The notes under the pieces were generated by a model. It did no database searches. It was not told the origin of the DNA and worked only from the letters and a program-made list of their open reading frames with translations. Source: Bog-473 sp036502025 (lineage in GTDB: Bacteria > Actinomycetota > Acidimicrobiia > Acidimicrobiales > RAAP-2). From it: a DNA stretch of 20,778 nucleotides. Where the stretch lies: contig DASXZJ010000040.1 in the NCBI GenBank assembly GCA_036502025.1, positions 1-20,778 of the forward strand, given 5' to 3'. Both the position numbers and the translations under genes were made by a program. The stretch's first letter is position 1; every line of letters begins with the position of its first letter. Below are positions 1 through 6,050 of the stretch, piece by piece.

Positions 1-362
1 CCGTTTGACGCCGGGAGCGACTTCCCGTCCTTGGTCACCGGCCCGGCGTTGATCCCCACTTCTGATTCGACCTTCTCCACGTGGGGCAGGTGGGCGATCT
101 TGCGGAGGAGGGTGGGGTTGTAGGCCGAGTTGAGGCCGATCTCGGGGTTGTAGAAGCCGTCGAGCACGAAGAGGTCCGGTGTGTCGGTGCTGGCGGCAAA
201 GTCGGCGGGCGAGGATTCGGTGGTCCGGGCGGCGGCGATGGCCCCCATGGAGAGGCCGCCCAGCAACCCGGTGAGGAGGACCACGGCCAGCAAGCCGCCC
301 CGGCGGTGCCGCAACGTGGTGCGGAAGCGGTACCAGGCGAAGGACGGCGTCCGGGTCTTCAA
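1..362 (-). CDS. FtsX-like ABC transporter permease, N-terminal part (cut by window edge)
   Basis: Only the first 120 or so residues are inside the window; the rest lies beyond base 1. The visible protein begins with a basic stretch containing AWYRFRTTLRHRRGG, then one hydrophobic helix (about residues 20-45) ending in AAARTTESS, then the start of an extracellular domain. This layout matches the intact permease at 10369, which begins KVAWYRFRVTFRRRWSGY and continues into a helix followed by AAARRTQSS. The start is taken as TTG at 362, because an in-frame TGA lies just upstream and TTG overlaps the stop of the oxidoreductase gene as TTGA, an arrangement typical of translational coupling. It is the last visible gene of the leftward operon. 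Proteins of this kind work with a MacB/LolD-type ATPase; the ATPase at 5249 in the divergent operon is the nearest candidate partner. The family assignment is firm at this level; the substrate is unknown. Confidence 0.85.
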   Translation of the reverse strand, partial: MKTRTPSFAWYRFRTTLRHRRGGLLAVVLLTGLLGGLSMGAIAAARTTESSPADFAASTDTPDLFVLDGFYNPEIGLNSAYNPTLLRKIAHLPHVEKVESEVGINAGPVTKDGKSLPASN

Positions 363-1828
363 GGTCGCACGTCGTTCACCGACCGCTCAAGTCGTTCTGG
401 ACCCTCGAGGCGGCCCAGATCATGGAGCACGGTATTGGCTGCTCCCTCACCACACATGCCGTGCACCCCACCACCCGGAGGGGTGGAGGCCGAGCAGAGA
501 TAGACCCCCTTGGCCCCGGTGCGGTACGGGTTCCACTGCGCCGTGGGCCGGAAGACGGTCTGGCGCAGCGTCGCGGCGCCGGCGTTGATGTCGCCGCCGA
601 CATAGCTCGGGTTGTGCGCCTCGGTCTGGGTGGCGGTGCTGGTCGCGTAGCCAAGGATGAGGTCCCGGAAGCCGGGCGCGAACCGCTCGATCTGCGCTTC
701 TATCCGTTCGCGCATGTCGACGTCCGAGCCGTTGGGCACATGGCAGTAGGCCCAGAGGGTGTGCTTGCCGGCCGGTGCCCTGGTCGGGTCGATCAGGCTG
801 GGCTGCGTCACCAGGCAGTAGGGGCGCTCGGCATGGCGCCCGGCGTTGACCTCGGCCTCGCTCTGCGCCACCTCGGCGAAGGTCCCGCAGACATGGATCG
901 TTCCGGCCTCACGGCAGCGCTCCGCCGCCCACGGGACGGGCCCGCTCAGGGCCCAGTCCACCTTGCAGACCCCGGGCCCGTAGGCGAAGCGCTCCAGGCT
1001 GCGGCGGTACCGATGCGGGAGCCGGGCGCCGGCCAGGGCGACCAGCTGGCGCGGCGTCATGTCGAGGACAGTGGCCCGGGCCGGGGGAAGATCGTCGAGG
1101 CTGGTGATCCAGCGCCCGGTCACCACCTGCCCGTCGAGGGACTCGAGTTGCGAGACGAGGGCATCCACCACCCGGGCACTGCCCCCTTGGACCAGGGGCC
1201 AGCCGACCGAGTGGGCCAGCATCGTGAACAGCCGGGCGAACACGCCGGAGAGGGGGCTGGTCAGCGGGAGCATGGAGTGGGCCGCCGCGCCGGCGATGAG
1301 GGCCTTGCCCTCCTCGGTGGAGAATCGAGCCGACACCCGCCGGGCCGAGAACAGGGCGGTCGCACCGAACCTCGCCGTGGCGACCGGGCTGCTCGGAAGC
1401 GACCGCAAGGGGGCCAGGAAATTTGGCACGATCCGATCGGTGTCGCGCACGAGGCGCGAGAAGAGGCGCTGGTAGGTTGCCGCGTCCGCCCCGAGCGCGG
1501 CGGCCGTCTCCTCGACGGTCCCCATGACGGCGCCGGCGCGGCCCCCGTCCAGCGGGTGGGCGAAGGCGACGTGCGGGGTGAGCAATCGGACCCCGAGATC
1601 GGACAGGTCGTTGCGCTGGAAGAAGGGAGACGCCACCAGGAGCGGGTGGACGGCGGAGCAGACGTCGTGCTGGAAGCCCGGCAGCGTCAGCTCCTGGGTG
1701 CGGCATCCGCCGCCCGGGGTCTCGGCCCCCTCGTAGACGTCGACGGTCAGTCCGGCCCGGGCCAGGGTGACCGCGGCCGCCAGTCCGTTGGGCCCGGAGC
1801 CGACGACGATGGCATCGACGCGTCTCAC
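359..1828 (-). CDS. Phytoene-desaturase-like FAD-dependent oxidoreductase
   Basis: The 489-residue protein opens with the dinucleotide-binding fingerprint VVGSGPNGLAAAVTLARAG at about residues 8-26, followed by the acidic end of the second strand (YEGAE) and the GGGCRT loop. Near the C terminus it has GVYLCSASTPPGGGVHGMCG, the second FAD contact typical of the CrtI/phytoene desaturase superfamily (COG1233; PYROXD2-like proteins look similar). Length is normal for the family. The start is GTG at 1828, 7 nt after the stop of the hydrolase gene; an open frame extends much further upstream, but that stretch lies inside the hydrolase gene in another frame. No carotenoid synthesis genes (crtB, crtE) are nearby, so a role in carotenoid desaturation is not supported. 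Its place in a signalling operon and overlap with the permease start suggest co-expression. The real substrate cannot be told from sequence. Confidence 0.88.
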   Translation of the reverse strand: MRRVDAIVVGSGPNGLAAAVTLARAGLTVDVYEGAETPGGGCRTQELTLPGFQHDVCSAVHPLLVASPFFQRNDLSDLGVRLLTPHVAFAHPLDGGRAGAVMGTVEETAAALGADAATYQRLFSRLVRDTDRIVPNFLAPLRSLPSSPVATARFGATALFSARRVSARFSTEEGKALIAGAAAHSMLPLTSPLSGVFARLFTMLAHSVGWPLVQGGSARVVDALVSQLESLDGQVVTGRWITSLDDLPPARATVLDMTPRQLVALAGARLPHRYRRSLERFAYGPGVCKVDWALSGPVPWAAERCREAGTIHVCGTFAEVAQSEAEVNAGRHAERPYCLVTQPSLIDPTRAPAGKHTLWAYCHVPNGSDVDMRERIEAQIERFAPGFRDLILGYATSTATQTEAHNPSYVGGDINAGAATLRQTVFRPTAQWNPYRTGAKGVYLCSASTPPGGGVHGMCGEGAANTVLHDLGRLEGPERLERSVNDVRP

Positions 1829-1835
1829 GGTGGTG

Positions 1836-2708
1836 TCACAGCGTGAGCACCGTCTCCTCGGCGGCGCCGACCACCTCGATCGGGGCCGAGGAGAACCGGC
1901 GCACGATCTCGTCGATGTCGTGGTCGATCCGGTCCGGCCGGTGATGGAACAGGACCACCTTGCGGGCCCCGGCCCGACGTCCGAGCTCGACCGCGTAGTC
2001 CGCCGCCGCATGGCCGAAAGAAGCCTGCGCCGCCAGTTCTTCGGAGACGAGCTGGGAGTCGTGGAAGAGCACGTCGACATCCCGTGCCAGCTCGAGCGCG
2101 GCGGGATGGTAGTCGCCCCAGCTGTCGGGTCCGGGTCCGACGACGGTCGGGCAGTGGTCCGGCAGGTACGCGATGGTGGCGTGTCCGTCGGTGACGCGAT
2201 AGCCGACCGTCCGGCCTCCCTTGTGCGGCACCTCCCTGGCCGTGACCGTGAAGTCCTCGACCGCCAGCCCCGATTCGCCGAAAACAGCCGGCGGCAACAG
2301 GTCGAAGGTCCAGTGGCCGCGGAGTTCACCGGGCCGGATCGGGAACAACGGAGGCGACATCATCCGGGCCAACACGTCCTCGGCCGCCGCGCCGTCATCC
2401 TGTGGCGGCATCAGCAGCGTGACCCGGGCGCCCTCGTGGTCGCCGTTGCGGAAGAACGGGATGCCCTGCACGTGGTCCCAGTGCAGGTGCGTGAGCATGA
2501 TGGTGCCTTCGAACGGGCGCTCGCCGAGGACCGCTGAGACGCGGCGGATCCCGGTCCCCGCATCGAGCAATAGCGTGGGCCGGTCGTCGGTCCCGTCCCC
2601 ATCGGCGCCCGGAGCCAGCGCGAGGCACGAGGTGTGGCCGCCGTAGCGAACGAATTCCGGTCCGGGGGCAGGGGTCGAGCCGCGAGTACCGCAAACGTAG
2701 ACCCGCAC
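1836..2708 (-). CDS. Metallo-beta-lactamase-fold hydrolase, candidate cyclic-nucleotide phosphodiesterase
   Basis: This 290-residue protein has the metal-binding signature THLHWDH (His74, His76, Asp78, His79). Further plausible ligands are His162, Asp184/His185 in YLPDH, Asp217 in LFHDSQ and His255/His256 in LFHHRPD, so a complete two-metal site appears present. The opening GTRGSTPAPGPEFVRYGGHTSC resembles PhnP/RNase Z-like phosphodiester hydrolases (COG1235) rather than beta-lactamases. There is no signal peptide, so it should act in the cytoplasm. The GTG start lies 4 nt after the stop of the cyclic-nucleotide-binding protein gene, with a class III cyclase diverging just beyond. From this setting I infer cleavage of a cyclic nucleotide as its most likely job. 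The fold is certain; the substrate is inference, and tRNA processing or another phosphodiester remain possible. Confidence 0.88.
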   Translation of the reverse strand: MRVYVCGTRGSTPAPGPEFVRYGGHTSCLALAPGADGDGTDDRPTLLLDAGTGIRRVSAVLGERPFEGTIMLTHLHWDHVQGIPFFRNGDHEGARVTLLMPPQDDGAAAEDVLARMMSPPLFPIRPGELRGHWTFDLLPPAVFGESGLAVEDFTVTAREVPHKGGRTVGYRVTDGHATIAYLPDHCPTVVGPGPDSWGDYHPAALELARDVDVLFHDSQLVSEELAAQASFGHAAADYAVELGRRAGARKVVLFHHRPDRIDHDIDEIVRRFSSAPIEVVGAAEETVLTL

Positions 2709-2712
2709 CCGC

Positions 2713-3699
2713 TCAGTATCGCGCCTGGTCTTCGCGCCGGTGGCCCTCCGAGAGCTCGGTCAGGCTGCCGCGGTCGAAGTGCTCGGCCTCGACCAGCGCC
2801 ACCCGGCAGCGGGTAACGGCCACGTTGCTTGAGGTCCGGATCCCACCCTCGAGATGGGCGCGCTCGCCCAGGATCGCCCCCGGCCCGTACTCCGCCAGGC
2901 GCTCACCGTCGTGGTCGACGCGCACGACGCCGTCGAGGACGAGCAGGACTTCGGTGCCGGGTTCCCCCTGGGTGAAGATGCTGGCGCCAGCGGGGAACTT
3001 CTCGAACCGGCTCTTGTGGTCCCCTCGCATGAGGTCCACCGAGAGGGTGCGTTCCAGCGCGGACTCGACCGCGGTGACCAGAGCCTCGGAGTCCTCGTTC
3101 CCCCAGGGGCTGTAGCGGCCGAATGAGCGCTTGTACCAGTCCTTGAAGTCGGTGAGCCCCGACTTGTGGGTGAGCGTGTTGTCGGCGTCATAGACCCAGT
3201 GCCTCGGGAAGCGGCTGGCGCCCACCAGGGCATGTTCGGATCGGCCGTCGGCGTACAGGGTGAGCGAGAGGGTCGTCCATACCAGTGGCGCCTGCCACTG
3301 CACGTAGGGCCGACGGCGGACCCGGCGGGGGGCCGGCATGCCCGTGCGTCCGCCCACCGTCTGCACGAAGCGCACCCATCCGTTCCCGTGCTCGGGCTCG
3401 TGCTGGATGTCCGGCAACTGGACCGCCTGGAAGACGTGCCGCAGGCCGGCCACTTTCACCGTGGTCGATCCCATCACGCCCCCGGCGCTATAGCCGCAAT
3501 CGGTGATCGTACCCGTGGCGTCGACGTCGATCCACGCTCCGAGGACATTGGCAAAGCGGAAGCGATCGGCCGCGTGCAGTTCCTCCAGATCGAAGCCCGC
3601 CGCGGGCGGGGGGTCGTCGTAGTGGGCGACGCCGGTGTCGAAGGCGACGCGCTGAGCGCTCTCGATCGCTTCTGAAGGGATCCACGAGAGCGAGGTCAC
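2713..3699 (-). CDS. Cyclic-nucleotide-binding-domain protein with an unassigned N-terminal domain
   Basis: With the GTG start at 3699 the protein has 328 residues. The last third (about 232-310) is a CAP-type cyclic nucleotide-binding fold: FEKFPAGASIFTQGEPGTE, then a phosphate-binding cassette around 272-294 in which Gly278-Glu279 (ribose contact) and Arg288-Thr289 (phosphate contact) are kept. Ligand binding is therefore plausible. No helix-turn-helix follows; the chain ends about 18 residues after the fold, so this is not a Crp/Fnr regulator. Residues 1-225 form a domain I cannot assign, rich in Trp and Tyr (for example GNGWVRFVQT, YVQWQAPLVWTT, FPRHWVYDAD). I prefer GTG 3699 because GAGGG sits 4 nt upstream and homologs as I recall them begin VTSxSWIPSEA; ATG at 3735 is an in-frame alternative without a clear ribosome site. 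It is first in its operon, facing the cyclase gene. Confidence 0.85.
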   Translation of the reverse strand: MTSLSWIPSEAIESAQRVAFDTGVAHYDDPPPAAGFDLEELHAADRFRFANVLGAWIDVDATGTITDCGYSAGGVMGSTTVKVAGLRHVFQAVQLPDIQHEPEHGNGWVRFVQTVGGRTGMPAPRRVRRRPYVQWQAPLVWTTLSLTLYADGRSEHALVGASRFPRHWVYDADNTLTHKSGLTDFKDWYKRSFGRYSPWGNEDSEALVTAVESALERTLSVDLMRGDHKSRFEKFPAGASIFTQGEPGTEVLLVLDGVVRVDHDGERLAEYGPGAILGERAHLEGGIRTSSNVAVTRCRVALVEAEHFDRGSLTELSEGHRREDQARY

Positions 3700-3849
3700 C
3701 TTGCCCTCATGTCGGGCTGGGTTAGCGATGGTCATACGACCAGCGTCTACTCAGTGGCTCCTCTTGACGAGTGTGCTGACAGGCGTCGACCGGTGGGCCT
3801 ACCACCACCCCAGCCGGGAAGGCTGCCCCCTTTCACGGGAGGGCGCGGT
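3700..3849. promoter_or_regulatory. Divergent promoter region between the nucleotide-binding protein and the cyclase
   Basis: This stretch must drive both operons. It contains TTGACG at 3764-3769, which resembles a -35 box for the rightward operon, although no convincing -10 follows. TGCTGACA at 3774-3781 also occurs twice in the other regulatory stretch near 10015 and 10049. Two small inverted repeats lie closer to the cyclase: GGTGG/CCACC (3792-3806) and CAGCC/GGCTG (3811-3825). These would form short 5 bp hairpins in the cyclase leader. Which of these matter is unknown. Confidence 0.45.
3837..3843 (+). promoter_or_regulatory. Ribosome binding site that fixes the cyclase start
   Basis: GGGAGGG lies 6 nt before ATG 3850. 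It decides for this start over the in-frame ATG at 3709, which would add 47 residues with no domain character and run into the divergent gene. Confidence 0.75.
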
Positions 3850-5247
3850 ATGGGAGAACTAGAGCCAATGGTTCTCCCCCAAGCCGGTTCCATCGTCACC
3901 GCCCCCTCGGGCACGATCGACGTGCTGCTGGCTGACGACAACCTGATCGTGCGGGAAGGGGTGCGGGCCCTGATCGAACGCCATGCCGACCTCCGGGTCG
4001 TCGGCGTGGCGGCCGACTACGACGAGGTCATCGTGGGCGCCATGGCTTGCGAGCCGCATGTGCTGGTCACCGATATCCGGATGCCGCCCGCCTTCAGCCG
4101 CGAGGGAATCGACGCGGCCAAGGAGGTGCGCAAGCGGCATCCCGGGACCGGGGTGGTGGTGCTGTCGCAGTTCGACGATCCCGAGTACGCCGTGGCGCTC
4201 CTGGCCGAGGGCTCGGCGGGGTACGGGTACCTCCTCAAGGACCACATCGCCGAGGGCGACCAACTGGTCGACGCCATTAGGGCGGTGGCGACGGGCGGCA
4301 CCGCCCTCGACCCGGCGATCGTCGAGGCGCTGGTGCGACCGGTGACGTCACACGGTGGGCTCTCGCCGGCCGAGGAGGAGCTGCTCGGAATGGTGGCCGA
4401 GGGCAAGCCGATCAAGGCCATCGCGGCGGCCCGCCACCTGCCGGCCGAAGCCGTTGACGCCGAAGTGGAAGCTGTTTTCGTCAAGTTGGCCGAGGGCGTC
4501 TCGGCGGGGACCAAAGGTGCGCTGCAGCGTCTGCGCCTGCTGCACAAGGCCATCGTCGACCGGGAGGAGCAGGGGGAGACCTTGTCCCGCTTGCTCCCCG
4601 GAGGCTTGGCGGAGAAGCTCCGGCGTGACGGCCGCCACATCGGTGAGACCGAGAAGGTGGTGGTGACGGTGCTGATGAGCGACATCCGCTCCTACTCCAC
4701 CATTGCCGAGCACGCCGATCCGAGTCAGCTGGCCGGGCAGTTGAATATCCACCGGGCCGCCATGAACGATGCCATCCTTGGTGAGAATGGGACCGTCATG
4801 CAGTTCGTGGGGGACGCCGTCATGGCGGTGTTCGGAGCGCCTTTCGCCCAGGAAGACCACGCGGATCGGGCCGTCGCCGCCGCGTTGGCGATGCATGCCA
4901 AGCAGTTCGAGATCAACACCCGGTGGGAGAGCGAAGGCCTTCCCCCATTCGGCTTGGGTTTGGGCTTGTCCACCGGAGAAGCTGCGGCCGCGCTCCTCGG
5001 TTCCGAGGAGCGCCTGGAGTACACCCTGGTGGGCGACACGGTGAACCTCTCGCAGCGGCTCCAGCAGCTGGCGTCGGCCGGGGAGACGGTGATGTCCGAC
5101 GCCACCCGGCAGTCCCTCCGGATCCCGGTGGCCGCAACTGCCCTTCCGTCGCAGATCGTGAAGGGACGGGACACGCCGGTCATCGCCTTCAAGCTGACCG
5201 AGCCAATGGCGGCAACCACCGCCGAGATACTCCCAGAAAGGCAATGA
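3850..5247 (+). CDS. Response regulator fused to a class III adenylate/guanylate cyclase
   Basis: The 465-residue protein has three parts. Residues 23-150 are a NarL-type receiver with acidic pair Asp29/Asp30, phospho-acceptor Asp75 in VLVTDIRMPP and Lys130. Residues about 170-235 align with a LuxR-type helix-turn-helix (LSPAEEELLGMVAEGKPIKAI) but the recognition helix is eroded, so DNA binding is doubtful. Residues about 268-450 are a class III cyclase catalytic domain: metal-binding Asp278 (MSDIRSYS) and Asp322 (VGDAVMAVFG) and transition-state Asn399 and Arg403 (GDTVNLSQRL) are all present. The purine-selecting positions are Gln318 and Thr392 instead of the classic Lys/Asp pair, so ATP versus GTP preference is open. 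The expected action is phosphorylation-controlled synthesis of cAMP or cGMP in the cytoplasm. The ATPase gene follows after 1 nt and the kinase after that, so co-transcription is likely. Confidence 0.92.
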   Translation: MGELEPMVLPQAGSIVTAPSGTIDVLLADDNLIVREGVRALIERHADLRVVGVAADYDEVIVGAMACEPHVLVTDIRMPPAFSREGIDAAKEVRKRHPGTGVVVLSQFDDPEYAVALLAEGSAGYGYLLKDHIAEGDQLVDAIRAVATGGTALDPAIVEALVRPVTSHGGLSPAEEELLGMVAEGKPIKAIAAARHLPAEAVDAEVEAVFVKLAEGVSAGTKGALQRLRLLHKAIVDREEQGETLSRLLPGGLAEKLRRDGRHIGETEKVVVTVLMSDIRSYSTIAEHADPSQLAGQLNIHRAAMNDAILGENGTVMQFVGDAVMAVFGAPFAQEDHADRAVAAALAMHAKQFEINTRWESEGLPPFGLGLGLSTGEAAAALLGSEERLEYTLVGDTVNLSQRLQQLASAGETVMSDATRQSLRIPVAATALPSQIVKGRDTPVIAFKLTEPMAATTAEILPERQ

Positions 5248-5248
5248 C

Positions 5249-6013
5249 ATGGCGATGAATCCTGCGGCGGTGACCGACGAGGGCGACGTGCTGGTGGTCG
5301 ACAAGGTGCGCAAGACCTTCGAGGCGGAGAACGCGCCGGTGCGCGCCCTGCGCGGGGCCAACCTGATCGTCCCGCAGGGAGAGTTCGTCGCCCTGATGGG
5401 TCCCTCGGGTTGCGGGAAGTCCACGCTGCTGAATCTGGTCGCCGGACTCGATGTCGCCGACGAGGGGACGATCAAGGTGGCCGGAGAGGAGGTGACGGGC
5501 CGCAGCGAGGACGAACTGTCGCTGCTGCGACGCCGTCACATCGGCATCGTCTTCCAGTTCTTCAACCTGTTGGAGGGCATGACGGTGCAGGAGAACGTCG
5601 CCTTGCCGGCGGTTATCGCGGGACGCAAGCGTCGCCTTGCCGAGACGAGGGCGCGGGACCTGCTCGACCTCCTCGGCATCGGGGACAAGGCGGCGACCGT
5701 TCCCGGCATGCTCTCAGGTGGGCAGCGGCAACGTCTCGCCATCGCACGGGCTCTGGCCAACGAGCCGACCCTCCTTCTGGCCGACGAACCGACCGGCGCG
5801 CTCGACTCCGAGGGTGGCCAGGAGGTGATCGAACTGTTGAGCCGATTGCATGGCGGGGGACAGACCATTGTCCTGGTGACCCACGATGCCGGCGTGGCCG
5901 CCGCGGCCGGTCGCATCGTGCGCATGCGCGACGGCCGGATCGTCGAAGACCCCACTGACGATGGCGATGACCTGGTCGCCGAAGGCTCGAGCTCCGGCTC
6001 GGCGGGGGCGTGA
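5249..6013 (+). CDS. ABC transporter ATP-binding protein, MacB/LolD type
   Basis: This 254-residue ATPase has every motif in place: Walker A GPSGCGKST (51-59), Q-loop Gln103, signature LSGGQ (155-159), Walker B LLLADE (175-180) with TGALD after it, and switch His212. The form GLD.ADEGTI...LS.LRRRHIGIVFQFFNLL is that of ATPases that pair with FtsX/MacB-type permeases. ATG at 5249 lies 1 nt after the cyclase stop with AGAAAGG upstream; ATG at 5255 is an alternative. No permease gene is adjacent on the same strand. The likely partners are the FtsX-like permeases at the left window edge (end of the divergent operon) and at 10369. The last 20 residues are acidic and serine/glycine rich, which looks like a disordered tail. 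Function is energising export or lipid/peptide extraction at the membrane; the cargo is unknown. Confidence 0.93.
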   Translation: MAMNPAAVTDEGDVLVVDKVRKTFEAENAPVRALRGANLIVPQGEFVALMGPSGCGKSTLLNLVAGLDVADEGTIKVAGEEVTGRSEDELSLLRRRHIGIVFQFFNLLEGMTVQENVALPAVIAGRKRRLAETRARDLLDLLGIGDKAATVPGMLSGGQRQRLAIARALANEPTLLLADEPTGALDSEGGQEVIELLSRLHGGGQTIVLVTHDAGVAAAAGRIVRMRDGRIVEDPTDDGDDLVAEGSSSGSAGA

Positions 6014-6050
6014 GGCTGATGCGCGGTCGGGCGGGGGGTTTGAGCCGGCC

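Noticed and set aside
422..1846. Long open frame (474 codons) antisense to the FAD oxidoreductase
   Set aside because: Its product is low-complexity Gly/Arg/Pro-rich without domain; the opposite strand carries clear FAD-binding motifs. High GC makes such shadows common.
1829..2329. N-terminal extension of the oxidoreductase reading frame
   Set aside because: It lies inside the hydrolase gene in another frame and gives Arg/Ser/Thr-rich nonsense; GTG 1828 directly before the FAD fingerprint is the sensible start.
1836..2708. Beta-lactamase or antibiotic resistance role for the metallo-hydrolase
   Set aside because: No signal peptide, and the N-terminal sequence and ligand pattern fit PhnP/RNase Z-like phosphodiester hydrolases better.
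3792..3825. Two small inverted repeats in the cyclase leader as a riboswitch
   Set aside because: Only 5 bp stems with 5 nt loops and no known riboswitch pattern; likely chance or minor structure.
3709..3849. Longer start for the cyclase fusion
   Set aside because: The additional 47 residues have no domain character and overlap the divergent gene region; GGGAGGG before ATG 3850 decides the start.
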